From positions 1 through 49,363 of the forward strand of contig CAKPKF010000012.1 of the NCBI GenBank assembly GCA_934167175.1: DNA of 49,363 nucleotides. The letters are read 5' to 3'. The notes under the pieces were generated by a model. The model was not told the DNA's origin. It searched no databases and saw only the letters and a list, made by a program, of their open reading frames with translations. The translations under genes and the position numbers were made by a program. The first letter of the stretch is position 1. The number at the start of each line of letters is the position of its first letter. Source of the stretch: an uncultured Clostridia bacterium (GTDB lineage Bacteria > Bacillota > Clostridia > TANB77 > CAG-508). Positions 8,949 to 16,978 of the stretch are shown here, in pieces.

Positions 8949-9722
8949 ATGGCAGTAGTTGCAATGAAACAATTACTAGAAGCTGGTGTTCATTTCGGAC
9001 ATCAAACAAGAAGATGGGATCCAAAAATGGCAGAATATATATTCCAAGCTAGAAATGGAATCCATATAATCGATTTACAAAAGACATCAAAAAAATTAGA
9101 TGAAGCATATGCTTTCTTAAAAGAACAAGTAGAAGAAGGTAAAGAAGTTCTATTTGTAGGAACAAAAAAACAAGCACAAGAATGTGTAAAAGAAGCAGCA
9201 AGTACATGTGGAATGTACTATGTAGACCAAAGATGGTTAGGTGGAATGCTTACAAACTTTGGAACAATTCAAAAAAGAATTCAAAGATTAAAAGATTTAG
9301 AAACAATGCAAGAAGATGGTACTTTTGAAGTACTACCTAAAAAAGAAGTAATAATGCTAAAAAAAGAAATGGAAAAACTAGAAAAAAATCTTGGTGGAAT
9401 AAAAGAAATGAATAAAATGCCAGGAGTTATGTTTGTAGTAGACCCTAAAAAAGAAAGAATAGCAATATTAGAAGCAAGAAAATTAAATATACCAGTAATA
9501 GGACTAGTTGATACAAACTGTAACCCAGAAGATGTAGATTATGCTATACCTGGTAATGATGATGCAATTCGTGCAGTAAAATTAATTACAAGTGTAATGG
9601 CTAATGCTGTAATAGAAGGTAAACAAGGTGAAACATTTGAAGACGTTACTGCAGAATCAGTAGAAGAAAATGCAGAAGAACCAACAACAATTGAAGAAGT
9701 TGTTGCAAACGAAGAAGAATAA
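8949..9722 (+). CDS. rpsB: 30S ribosomal protein S2
   Basis: S2 is a small-subunit protein bound at the head-body junction and needed for S1 and mRNA engagement. The 257-residue protein begins 'MAVVAMKQLLEAGVHFGHQ', and has 'QARNGIHIIDLQKT' and 'MPGVMFVVDPKKERIAILEA', all family hallmarks. It ends with an acidic Glu-rich tail (last ~30 residues), common in Clostridia. Two purine-rich sites precede the ATG; AAAGGAGG, 7 bases away, is the likely one. It is followed by its own terminator and then tsf, the usual order, with 188 bases between the two. Confidence 0.98.
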   Translation: MAVVAMKQLLEAGVHFGHQTRRWDPKMAEYIFQARNGIHIIDLQKTSKKLDEAYAFLKEQVEEGKEVLFVGTKKQAQECVKEAASTCGMYYVDQRWLGGMLTNFGTIQKRIQRLKDLETMQEDGTFEVLPKKEVIMLKKEMEKLEKNLGGIKEMNKMPGVMFVVDPKKERIAILEARKLNIPVIGLVDTNCNPEDVDYAIPGNDDAIRAVKLITSVMANAVIEGKQGETFEDVTAESVEENAEEPTTIEEVVANEEE

Positions 9723-9732
9723 AATTAAAACA

Positions 9733-9763
9733 GGGTAGAGCTCTCTGCTCTATCCATTTTTTA
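9733..9763 (+). terminator. Terminator or attenuator between rpsB and tsf
   Basis: GGGTAGAGC, loop TCTCT, GCTCTATCC, then ATTTTTTATT. It would end most rpsB transcripts and let some reach tsf. Confidence 0.85.
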
Positions 9764-9784
9764 TTGTATAGAAAAAATATATAA

Positions 9785-9878
9785 CAAGGGCAATATACCT
9801 TGATTTATGTTGATTGCAAAAAAAGCAATCTTTTACATATGTCGAAGCCACTTTTCTTATTTTGTAATAAAAAATAAG
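9785..9878 (+). promoter_or_regulatory. Hairpin-rich tsf leader
   Basis: Three short inverted repeats follow each other: CAAGG/CCTTG (9785-9802), GATTGC/GCAATC (9812-9830, followed by TTTT), and CTTATTTT/AAAATAAG (9856-9878). They lie between the rpsB terminator and the tsf ribosome binding site. The second resembles a weak terminator. I know no leader class with this pattern. Confidence 0.4.
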
Positions 9879-9910
9879 TTAAAATATAAGCAAATAAGGA
9901 GGATTTTATA

Positions 9911-10786
9911 ATGATTTCAGCAAGTATGGTTAAAGATTTAAGAGAAAAAACAGGTGCTGGTATGATGGACTGTAAAAAAGTTCTAACAGAAACAAATGGA
10001 GATATGGAAAAAGCAATGGAGTTACTTCGTGAAAGAGGAATTGCGAAAGCTGCAAAAAAATCAGACAGAATTGCAGCAGAAGGACTTGTTGCAACTTATG
10101 TATCAGAAGATGGAAAAGTTGGAGCAGTTGTAGAAGTAAACTCAGAAACAGACTTTGTTGCTAAAAACGAAGAATTTAAAAATTTTGTAAAAGAAGTAGC
10201 AGAACAAGTAGCTAAAGAAAATCCAAAAGATGTAGAAGAATTATTAGCTCAAAAATCTATAAAAGAAGGAAAAACTGTTAAAGAAGTACTAACAGACAAA
10301 ATAGCTACAATAGGAGAAAACTTATCAATAAGAAGATTTAAAAGATTTGAAACAGATGGAACTGTTGAAAGTTATATTCACGGAGATGGAAAAATTGGTG
10401 TACTAGTAGAAATGAAAAATGCAAACAAAGAATTAGAAAAAGATATTTGTATGCAAATTGCAGCTGCTAAACCAGAATTTTTAAGTAGAGAAGATGTTCC
10501 AGCAGAAAGAATCGAAAAAGAAATGGAAATCTTAAAAGCACAAGCAATGAATGAAGGAAAACCAGCAGAAATAGCTGAAAAAATGGTTAAAGGAAGAATT
10601 GGAAAATTCTATGGAGAAATTTGTTTATTAGAACAAGAATTTGTAAAGGATTCTAGTTTAAAAATAGAACAACTTTTAAAAGATAAGAATGCAGAAATGA
10701 TTGCATTTGCTAGATTCGAAAAAGGTGAAGGAATCGAGAAAAAAGAAGAAAACTTTGCAGAAGAAGTAATGAAACAAATTAAATAG
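9911..10786 (+). CDS. tsf: Elongation factor Ts
   Basis: EF-Ts is the nucleotide exchange factor that releases GDP from EF-Tu. The 291-residue protein starts with the UBA-like module 'VKDLREKTGAGMMDCKKVL', has 'EVNSETDFVAKNEEF', the conserved TDFV contact with EF-Tu, and a C-terminal dimerisation-type domain ending in a Glu/Lys-rich tail. AAGGAGG lies 9 bases before the ATG. It is the second gene of the rpsB-tsf pair. It uses a CGT arginine codon (10028-10030), which shows that CGU is read normally here, in contrast with CGG. Confidence 0.98.
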   Translation: MISASMVKDLREKTGAGMMDCKKVLTETNGDMEKAMELLRERGIAKAAKKSDRIAAEGLVATYVSEDGKVGAVVEVNSETDFVAKNEEFKNFVKEVAEQVAKENPKDVEELLAQKSIKEGKTVKEVLTDKIATIGENLSIRRFKRFETDGTVESYIHGDGKIGVLVEMKNANKELEKDICMQIAAAKPEFLSREDVPAERIEKEMEILKAQAMNEGKPAEIAEKMVKGRIGKFYGEICLLEQEFVKDSSLKIEQLLKDKNAEMIAFARFEKGEGIEKKEENFAEEVMKQIK

Positions 10787-10809
10787 TATGATAAAAAGTA
10801 TTAATAAAT

Positions 10810-10838
10810 AGTGTGGACAAATCATGTTTGTCCACACT
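10810..10838 (+). terminator. Terminator after tsf
   Basis: A 12-bp perfect stem (AGTGTGGACAAA and its complement, loop TCATG). No strong T-run follows, so it may act as a processing or stability hairpin instead. Confidence 0.6.
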
Positions 10839-10883
10839 AAATGTTTAAATAGCATAAAAAAATAAAAAAATTTTAAAAAAGTA

Positions 10884-10912
10884 TTGACAAATCGTATAAC
10901 AACAATTATAAT
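10884..10912 (+). promoter_or_regulatory. Promoter of the tRNA-Gly pair
   Basis: TTGACA (10884-10889), 17-base spacer, TATAAT (10907-10912): consensus, as expected for a strong stable-RNA promoter. Confidence 0.9.
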
Positions 10913-10938
10913 CTATAAATGTCAGGAGCAATTGAAAT

Positions 10939-11012
10939 GCGGGTGTAGTTCAATGGTAGAACCCCAGCCTTCCAAGCTGGATACGTGGGTTCGATTCCCA
11001 CTACCCGCTCCA
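10939..11012 (+). tRNA. tRNA-Gly (UCC), copy 1
   Basis: A 74-base cloverleaf with encoded CCA. Acceptor GCGGGTG/TACCCGC, anticodon stem CCAGC/GCTGG, 7-base loop CTTCCAA with anticodon UCC, T arm GTGGG/CCCAC. It reads GGA and probably other GGN codons. The loop has normal size, so it is not an obvious four-base-reading tRNA. Confidence 0.97.
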
Positions 11013-11024
11013 GACAAATTATAT

Positions 11025-11098
11025 GCGGGTGTAGTTCAATGGTAGAACCCTAGCCTTCCAAGCTAGATACGTGGGTTCGATTCCCACTACCCGCTCCA
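11025..11098 (+). tRNA. tRNA-Gly (UCC), copy 2
   Basis: Tandem copy, 12 bases after the first, identical except for a compensated pair in the anticodon stem (CTAGC/GCTAG instead of CCAGC/GCTGG). Same anticodon UCC, normal loop, encoded CCA. Two functional variants are kept, as glycine codons are frequent; see the CGG finding for a possible second role. Confidence 0.97.
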
Positions 11099-11108
11099 GA
11101 TTATGTTT

Positions 11109-11135
11109 AAGACCATTTATGTATGGTCTTTTTTT
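11109..11135 (+). terminator. Terminator after the tRNA-Gly pair
   Basis: AAGACCAT, loop TTATGT, ATGGTCTT, then a T-run. Confidence 0.9.
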
Positions 11136-11155
11136 GTATAAAAAAATAAGAGTCA

Positions 11156-11184
11156 TTGACAACTACAAAAATATATACTAAAAT
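11156..11184 (+). promoter_or_regulatory. Promoter of the 68-residue protein gene
   Basis: TTGACA (11156-11161), 17-base spacer, TAAAAT (11179-11184). Confidence 0.65.
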
Positions 11185-11258
11185 AAATACAATTTGTTGC
11201 AAATTGCAAAGTGTATAAAATACCAATAACAATGAATATTGTGATAGGAGGTTAAAAA

Positions 11259-11465
11259 ATGAATATTAAATTACCTTATGCTATAGGTACAGTTTTAAAA
11301 ACAGTAGAAGGAGATAAAATTCAATATGATAGAATTCATCATTATATTGTAGGAAAGGACATTAAAGTTGTATTAGAATTGTGCTACGAAACAGATTCAA
11401 GATTATCTAAACCAATAGATATTGATGAATTACTAGACAGATGGGAATTTTATCATAGTCACTAA
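11259..11465 (+). CDS. Small conserved-looking soluble protein
   Basis: I do not recognise a named family. The 68-residue product, 'MNIKLPYAIGTVLKTVEGDK' onward, is predicted to be a compact beta-rich fold: a short basic N-terminus, two or three strands ('HHYIVGKDIKVVLEL'), then an acidic helix 'DIDELLDRWEFYHSH'. No membrane segment or cysteine pair is present. A good TAGGAGG site lies 7 bases before the ATG, and it has its own promoter and terminator, so it is a real single-gene transcript between the tRNA-Gly pair and metG. Function unknown. Confidence 0.75.
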   Translation: MNIKLPYAIGTVLKTVEGDKIQYDRIHHYIVGKDIKVVLELCYETDSRLSKPIDIDELLDRWEFYHSH

Positions 11466-11502
11466 AAATATCTTCATAAGAAAATATTCATAAAAAGATA
11501 AT

Positions 11503-11538
11503 AAAAAAGCGTTATTCTTAAGTGAATGGTGCTTTTTT
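11503..11538 (+). terminator. Terminator before metG
   Basis: AAAAAAGC...GCTTTTTTT with an inner stem GTTATTC/GTGAATGGT-type containing G-U pairs. Confidence 0.75.
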
Positions 11539-11701
11539 TGCTATGGAGAGTATTCGTTAATAAAAAATGTAGACGGTATTAATTGCAAAAAGTAAAATAT
11601 GAGGAAATATAATTTACAATACATCTAAATTATTTATAGCTATTGACCAAATAAAATATGTATTATAAAATTAGAGAAAAGTTAGAAAGGACGGTGGTGC
11701 C

Positions 11702-13291
11702 ATGAAGAAAAATGTAATTATTGGAGGAGCATGGCCGTATGCAAATAGTTCACTTCATTTAGGGCATATAGCAGGTTTGATTTCAGGAGATGTATTAGCA
11801 AGATTTTTTAGGTTAAAAGGGGATAATGTTTTATATGTATCTGGTTCAGATACGCATGGAACGCCAATAACAGAAAGAGCTCGTAAAGAAGGTATAAATC
11901 CTCAAGAAATTGCTAGCAGATATCATTATGAATTTGTAGAGACATTTAATAAATTAAATTTTTCATATGATTTATATAGTAAAACTTATGATGAATATCA
12001 TGCCAAGAAAGTCCAAGAGTTATTTTTGAAATTATATAACAATGGATATATATACGAAAAAAAAGAAGAACAGGCATATTGTGATAAATGTCAAAAATTT
12101 TTACAAGATAGGGATATTGTACTAAATTGTCCAGAATGTGGTAACGAAACAAAAGGTGATCAGTGCGATAATTGCTTACATGTACCAAGCACACAAGAAC
12201 TTTGTAGTGGTAAATGTATAATTTGCAATTCAGATTTAATAAAAAAAGAGAATAAAGTATTATATTTAAAATTATCAGATTTTCAAAAAGAGATAGAAGA
12301 GCATACTAAGAAGGTAGATAAGTTTTGGAGAGTTAATGCACGTAATGAGACTTGGAAATATCTAAAACAAGGATTGCAGGATCGTGCGGTTACAAGAGAT
12401 TTGGATTGGGGGATTGAAATACCAATTCAAGGATACGAGAAAAAAAGAATGTATGTATGGATAGATGCTGTATTAGGGTATTTAACAGATACTATGAAAA
12501 TTTGTGAAGAAAATGGTGAAGATTGGGGAAAATTTTGGAAAAATGGAGATAATAATAAAATTTATATGTGTCATGGAAAAGACAATATAGTTTTTCATAG
12601 TATTATTTTAAATGGACTGTTATTAGGTCAAAAAGAAAACTATCATTTAGTAGACATAATAGTATCAGCAGAATATTTGAATTTTAATGAACAAAAATTT
12701 TCAAAAAGTAAAGGAATTGGAATGACTGTATTGGAAGCTTGCAAAAGATATGATTCGGATTCTATAAGATATTATTTAATATCAAATGGACCAGAAAGAA
12801 AAGATACAAATTTTACTGAGGAAAATTTCAAAAATGTTCATAATGGGGAAATATTAAACAAATTTGGTAATTTAGTAAATAGAACATTAAACTTTAAAGG
12901 ACTAGAAGAAATACCAATTGGAAATATGGATAATGAAATAGAAAACTTAATAAAAAAGACATATATAGAAGTAGAAGATTGTATAGAAAAATTAGAGTTT
13001 AAATTGGCTGTTGAAAAAATAATGTATTTGGTAGAAAATTCAAATAAATATTATGATACAAATAAACCATGGATTTGTAGAAACGAAGATATTAGTAAAT
13101 TTAATAATGTAATTTATACATGTTCTGTAGTAATTGCAAATTTAGCAAATTTATTTGAACCAATTATGCCAGAAAGTTGTGGGAAAATCAGAGAGTATTT
13201 AAAAATAAAAGAAAAAAAGTGGGAATATATTCTAATAGATGAAAATTTAAAATTATCATCAATAGAACCACTATTTAAAAGGATACAATAA
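11702..13291 (+). CDS. metG: Methionyl-tRNA synthetase
   Basis: MetRS charges tRNA-Met. At 529 residues it is the short form, without the C-terminal tRNA-binding domain found in B. subtilis. It has the HIGH-type 'HLGH' near residue 19, a zinc knuckle region with four Cys-x2-Cys pairs (residues ~127-180), as in the E. coli-type enzymes, and the KMSKS-type loop 'FSKSKG' at about residues 333-338. The anticodon domain includes 'FGNLVNRTLNF'. The site AGAAAGGA lies about 12 bases before the ATG. The 160-base leader has no T-box features (no specifier stem or T-box sequence recognised), although GGTGGTGCC just before the start looks superficially similar. Confidence 0.97.
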   Translation: MKKNVIIGGAWPYANSSLHLGHIAGLISGDVLARFFRLKGDNVLYVSGSDTHGTPITERARKEGINPQEIASRYHYEFVETFNKLNFSYDLYSKTYDEYHAKKVQELFLKLYNNGYIYEKKEEQAYCDKCQKFLQDRDIVLNCPECGNETKGDQCDNCLHVPSTQELCSGKCIICNSDLIKKENKVLYLKLSDFQKEIEEHTKKVDKFWRVNARNETWKYLKQGLQDRAVTRDLDWGIEIPIQGYEKKRMYVWIDAVLGYLTDTMKICEENGEDWGKFWKNGDNNKIYMCHGKDNIVFHSIILNGLLLGQKENYHLVDIIVSAEYLNFNEQKFSKSKGIGMTVLEACKRYDSDSIRYYLISNGPERKDTNFTEENFKNVHNGEILNKFGNLVNRTLNFKGLEEIPIGNMDNEIENLIKKTYIEVEDCIEKLEFKLAVEKIMYLVENSNKYYDTNKPWICRNEDISKFNNVIYTCSVVIANLANLFEPIMPESCGKIREYLKIKEKKWEYILIDENLKLSSIEPLFKRIQ

Positions 13292-13330
13292 AAAAATAAC
13301 AGATATATTTGTTGTAAACTGGAGAAAAAA

Positions 13331-14336
13331 ATGAAAGAAAAAAGATATGTAAAAATAAGTTTGAAAATGGCTGTATGTATAATTTTAATAATATTAGTAA
13401 CAGTAGCACTAATTTTTTTAAGTATATATACATATAACTTAAAAAAGATTGAAAATAAAGGGAATATTGGATATGAAAATGTAATTAATAACGATGAAAA
13501 CACTATAGAAACACAAAAAAATACAGTGCTGGAAGGAAATAATATCACAAATACTAATAAAAAGAAAAGCGAAGGGAAAGAAATTGATATTAATGATAGT
13601 GTTGTAAAAGCTATAATTAAAAAGTTTAATTTCAAAACATATGCTACTGCAAGTATTTATAAAGCTGGTAATTTTTCTAGTGAGAATATACCAAACGATT
13701 TGGTGTTAAGATTAGGCTGGGACAGGATTGAGGCATCAAAGAAGAAATTATTAAATAACTCATCAAAAGAAACAGTAACGAAAGAAATAATGAAACAAAG
13801 CATAGCAAATGTTTTTGGAAACAAAATAAATTACAAAGATAGTTCATTTGCAAAAATAGATGTTAATACTTTTTATGGATATGAAGGATTTGTAGGTGAA
13901 GAACGGAATTATAAATTATGATAATAATACATATACATCTAATTACTTCGAAAGTGGCGGAGGAGATGTGCCATTTATATATGAAAAATTAGAAAAAGCT
14001 GTAAAATATGAAAACAAAATAGAATTAATAGAATTATATGTAAAAACAGCATTTGTAGATACGGAAATGAAGGAAGGAAATAGTGTTAATGAACCAAAAT
14101 TTAATTATATAATATATAAGAATTTTAATTTTGCCACAAACCAATTTGAGGATAAAATTAAAACCACAGCAGCATCTGAATTTAATAGAGATGCAAATGA
14201 AGAAAATCAAATTTCATTAAAAACTAATAAAGAGATGTCAAAGGTGTTAAATAATTTAAATACATATGTGTATTCATTTGTGCTGGATAATTCAACTGGT
14301 CAATATTATTTAAATGGATTTAACAGTAAAAAATAA
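13331..14336 (+). CDS. Membrane-anchored extracytoplasmic protein, read through a +1 shift at CGG
   Basis: No family is recognised. The N-terminus has a single membrane anchor ('MAVCIILIILVTVALIFLSI'), then a Lys/Asn/Thr-rich linker (residues ~40-85), then a folded-looking domain. The zero frame ends with CGG at 13904-13906 followed by TGA four codons later; skipping C13904 continues as 'GIINYDNNTYTSNYF' and runs another 142 residues to TAA. The joined length is about 334 residues. The second part has its own ATG at 13896 but no Shine-Dalgarno site, so it is unlikely to be a separate gene. It lies 39 bases after metG and 30 before ispG, probably in one transcript with them. Confidence 0.65.
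13904..13906 (+). other. Candidate +1 recoding site, CGG codon (membrane-anchored protein)
   Basis: Zero frame GAA GAA CGG AAT TAT AAA TTA TGA; skipping the C gives GAA GGA ATT ATA AAT TAT. The preceding codon is GAA and the glycine gained is GGA. Confidence 0.7.
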
Positions 14337-14366
14337 TAAATGATTATATAGAAAGAGGTATAAAAA

Positions 14367-15425
14367 ATGTATACAAGAATGGAAACAAGACCAATAAAAG
14401 TAGGAAATGTACAAATTGGAGGTCAAAACAAAGTCGTTATACAATCTATGACAAATACAAAAACTAAAGACGTAAAATCAACAGTTGAACAAATATTAAA
14501 ATTAGAAAATGCAGGCTGTGAAATCATTAGAGTTGCATGTTTAGATATAGAAGATGCAAAAGCAATTAAAGAAATAAAAAAACAAATTCATATACCTATT
14601 GTTTCAGATATTCATTTCGATTATAAAATAGCATTAGAGTCTATAAAGTCAGGTGTTGACAAAGTAAGAATAAATCCTGGAAATATAGGAAATGAAGAAA
14701 GAGTGAAAAAAGTAGTTGATGCTTGTAAAGAAAAAAATATTCCTATTCGTATAGGAGTTAATGGAGGTTCATTAGAAAAAGAACTCTTAGCAAAATATGG
14801 AAAACCTACTGCTAAGGCAATGGTTGAAAGTGCGAGAAAACATGTTGAAATATTAGAAAAATTGGATTTTCATGATATAGCAATATCTTTAAAAGCATCA
14901 GATTTAGATTTATGTATAGAAAGTTATGAGGAGGCAGCAAGAGAATTTAAATATCCACTACATTTAGGTATAACAGAAGCAGGAACAGCTTTTAGTGGAA
15001 CTATAAAGTCAAGTATAGGCTTAGGGTGGATGTTAAGAGAAAAAATAGGAGATACAGTAAGAGTATCATTATCTGATGACCCAGTTGAAGAAATAAAAGT
15101 AGCAAAAGAGATTTTAAAAAATTGTGGATTATATAATAATTCTCCCAAATTAGTATCTTGTCCAACATGTGGGAGAACTCAAATAGATTTAATACCAATG
15201 GCAAAAGAAGTAGAAGAATTCTTGCATACAATAAATGCTGATATCACGGTAGCTGTTATGGGATGTGGAGTAAATGGTCCAGGTGAGGCTAGTAATGCTG
15301 ATATTGGTATAGCTGGAGGAGTAAAAGAGGGGTTACTATTTAAAAAAGGCAAAATAATAAAAAAGGTAAAACAAGAAGATATCGTAAATACATTAAAAGA
15401 AGAAATATTAAATATGATTAAATAA
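14367..15425 (+). CDS. ispG: 4-hydroxy-3-methylbut-2-enyl diphosphate synthase
   Basis: IspG (GcpE) is the 4Fe-4S enzyme that reduces MEcPP to HMBPP in the MEP isoprenoid pathway. The 352-residue protein begins 'RMETRPIKVGNVQIGGQNKV' and has 'VQSMTNTKTKDV'-type TIM-barrel start. Its cluster ligands lie in 'SCPTCGR' and in 'GCGVNGPGEASNADIGI', near the C-terminus. The length matches the bacterial form without the plant insert. GAAAGAGG lies about 8 bases before the ATG. Other MEP pathway genes are not in the window. Convergent with the CDF gene, sharing a terminator. Confidence 0.97.
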   Translation: MYTRMETRPIKVGNVQIGGQNKVVIQSMTNTKTKDVKSTVEQILKLENAGCEIIRVACLDIEDAKAIKEIKKQIHIPIVSDIHFDYKIALESIKSGVDKVRINPGNIGNEERVKKVVDACKEKNIPIRIGVNGGSLEKELLAKYGKPTAKAMVESARKHVEILEKLDFHDIAISLKASDLDLCIESYEEAAREFKYPLHLGITEAGTAFSGTIKSSIGLGWMLREKIGDTVRVSLSDDPVEEIKVAKEILKNCGLYNNSPKLVSCPTCGRTQIDLIPMAKEVEEFLHTINADITVAVMGCGVNGPGEASNADIGIAGGVKEGLLFKKGKIIKKVKQEDIVNTLKEEILNMIK

Positions 15426-15429
15426 AAAC

Positions 15430-15470
15430 AAGTTGTCACATAAAAATGCAAATTTATTATGTGGCAACTT
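15430..15470. terminator. Bidirectional terminator between ispG and the CDF gene
   Basis: AAGTTGTCACATAA pairs with TTATGTGGCAACTT (one G-U) around a 13-base loop. Confidence 0.75.
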
Positions 15471-15475
15471 ATCTT

Positions 15476-16336
15476 TTAAATAGGATTAACATGTATTATA
15501 GCTCTATATATTTTATCAATATTTCTAATTTCTTTTTCAAGGTTATCTGCTAATTCATGACTTTTGAAAGTGGTCATGTTGCCATCAACATATATGGTAA
15601 GAACTACTACATGTTGATATCCAACAGGGATAGTATAAAAATGCTTTACTTTTTGTATATCCTTGTATTTTTCTGTAAGATTTAATATTAGATTTCTAGT
15701 TTCTGAATCTAAAGATATATCCATTAAAACATTATAACTTTCTATAAATATTTTTATTCCAGTATAGCATATCCAAATAGATATTGCCATACCAACAACA
15801 CCGTCAATCCAATAGATATCTATTAAGCTGAAAATTATTGATATAAGAGTAAAGGTTGTGACTATACAATCATTCCTATGATCTTTCATGTTTGCTTCTA
15901 ATAAAATATTTTGGTGTTTTTTATTTAATTTACGAACATATAAATATAAAGTCAGTTTTGTTACAATTGTTGCAATACATACAATTACAAGTATCCACGA
16001 AAAAGTGAAAGTATGGTGGTTAAATAATGAAAGTGCAGAATCTAAAAGTAGTTTTAATGCTAATAATATCATCGAAATACTAATCAAAAATGAAAATATG
16101 TATTCCGCTTTACCATGTCCAAAATTGTGAGAGTCATCTCCAGGAGTACTTGCAATCTTGTTTCCAATAAAAGTCATAAGTGAGGAGAAAATATCGCTAG
16201 CACTATTGGCAGAATCAGCAATCATTGACTGACTTCCTGTTACTAGCCCGATACCAGATTTTATAAATAATAAAAATACATTTCCAAGGATACCAAAAAT
16301 GCCGGCTCTTTTGGTATCTTCAAATCTATCTTCCAT
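15476..16336 (-). CDS. Cation diffusion facilitator (Zn/Mn/Co-type efflux)
   Basis: CDF proteins export divalent metals in exchange for protons. The 286-residue protein has about six membrane helices and a cytoplasmic C-terminal domain of ~85 residues, the standard layout. Metal-site motifs are 'DSANSASD' in helix 2 (the usual HxxxD/DxxxD pattern), 'HNFGHGKAEY' at the helix 2-3 loop, and 'DGVVGMAIS' in helix 5. A GGGGTG site precedes the ATG by about 9 bases on the minus strand. It is transcribed away from the small membrane protein gene, and the Pho-like repeats lie in the shared upstream region. The metal cannot be told from sequence. Confidence 0.93.
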   Translation of the reverse strand: MEDRFEDTKRAGIFGILGNVFLLFIKSGIGLVTGSQSMIADSANSASDIFSSLMTFIGNKIASTPGDDSHNFGHGKAEYIFSFLISISMILLALKLLLDSALSLFNHHTFTFSWILVIVCIATIVTKLTLYLYVRKLNKKHQNILLEANMKDHRNDCIVTTFTLISIIFSLIDIYWIDGVVGMAISIWICYTGIKIFIESYNVLMDISLDSETRNLILNLTEKYKDIQKVKHFYTIPVGYQHVVVLTIYVDGNMTTFKSHELADNLEKEIRNIDKIYRAIIHVNPI

Positions 16337-16420
16337 AAAACTTACACCCCTTTGATTATTTATAAAGTAATTATAACATAATATTTTATATTTTGAATAA
16401 AAATAAAATGAATATTAAAA

Positions 16421-16470
16421 TTACAATAACTTTACTTTAATATTACAAAAAGATTACAAAATCATTACAA
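16421..16470 (+). promoter_or_regulatory. Pho-box-like operator: five repeats at 11-bp period
   Basis: TTACAA occurs at 16421, 16443, 16454 and 16465, with TTACTT at 16432, so five hexamers are spaced exactly 11 bp apart and end 5 bases before the -35 box. PhoP/PhoB response regulators bind such direct repeats (Bacillus TT(A/C/T)A(C/T)A, 11-bp period). The spacing and the place before the -35 box fit activator binding on one face of the helix. Confidence 0.7.
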
Positions 16471-16474
16471 AAAC

Positions 16475-16503
16475 TTGCCAAAAATGGAATTAAGTGCTAT
16501 AAT
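16475..16503 (+). promoter_or_regulatory. Promoter of the 110-residue membrane protein gene
   Basis: TTGCCA (16475-16480), 17-base spacer, TATAAT (16498-16503), directly after the 11-bp repeats. Confidence 0.75.
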
Positions 16504-16535
16504 GAAGTTAGTCAAAAGAAAAAGAGGTGATTAAA

Positions 16536-16868
16536 ATGGCATTATTTATAATAGTGTATATTTTAATTTTCATAATATTTGCTTTAATTGCATATGCTGT
16601 AATGCAGTTGAAATTAGCAGGAATAAATGTAAGAGACTTTTGGAGCTTTATAGAAGCTAACCAAATGTTAGATAAATTATATGTTTTTAGTTTAAATTAT
16701 GAAAAATTAACTCCACAAGAGCAAATAGTATTTTTAATGGAAGCTGAAAAAATATTTAAAGCTTTTGATAAAATGCCAAGAGTATTGTGGGAAGATGAAT
16801 ATAGAAAATATTCAGAAATATTAGATACCTATAAAAATATTAAATTATTGAGATGGGCATCAAATTAA
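16536..16868 (+). CDS. Small single-pass membrane protein under a Pho-like operator
   Basis: No family is recognised. From the ATG at 16536 (GAGGTG about 6 bases upstream) the product has 110 residues; a GTG three codons earlier is a less likely start. Residues 1-28 are one membrane helix ('FIIVYILIFIIFALIAYAV'). The rest is a soluble helical domain with many aromatics ('LNYEKLTPQEQIVFLMEAEK', 'MPRVLWEDEYRKYSEIL'). It is a single-gene transcript with a strong promoter and terminator. The five phased repeats before its promoter suggest phosphate-starvation control; the function is unknown. Confidence 0.75.
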   Translation: MALFIIVYILIFIIFALIAYAVMQLKLAGINVRDFWSFIEANQMLDKLYVFSLNYEKLTPQEQIVFLMEAEKIFKAFDKMPRVLWEDEYRKYSEILDTYKNIKLLRWASN

Positions 16869-16901
16869 AATAGCTTAACATAAAAAATCCTATATATAAA
16901 T

Positions 16902-16936
16902 AAAAAGATGTAAGTTTAACTTGCATCTTTTTATTT
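16902..16936 (+). terminator. Terminator before radA
   Basis: AAAAAGATGTAAGT, loop TTA, ACTTGCATCTTTTT, then ATTTTTT. Confidence 0.88.
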
Positions 16937-16978
16937 TTTAGTATATATAAAATATATTAACGAAAATAGGAGGTTTTC

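Noticed and set aside
11538..11701. T-box leader before metG, because of GGTGGTGCC
   Set aside because: The leader is only ~160 bases and has no recognisable specifier stem, AG-box or antiterminator; the sequence overlaps the ribosome binding region.
13114..13635. Minus-strand frame of 173 residues opposite metG and the next gene
   Set aside because: Very Phe/Ser/Ile-rich translation of the complement of Lys/Asn codons; a shadow of the AT-rich plus-strand genes.
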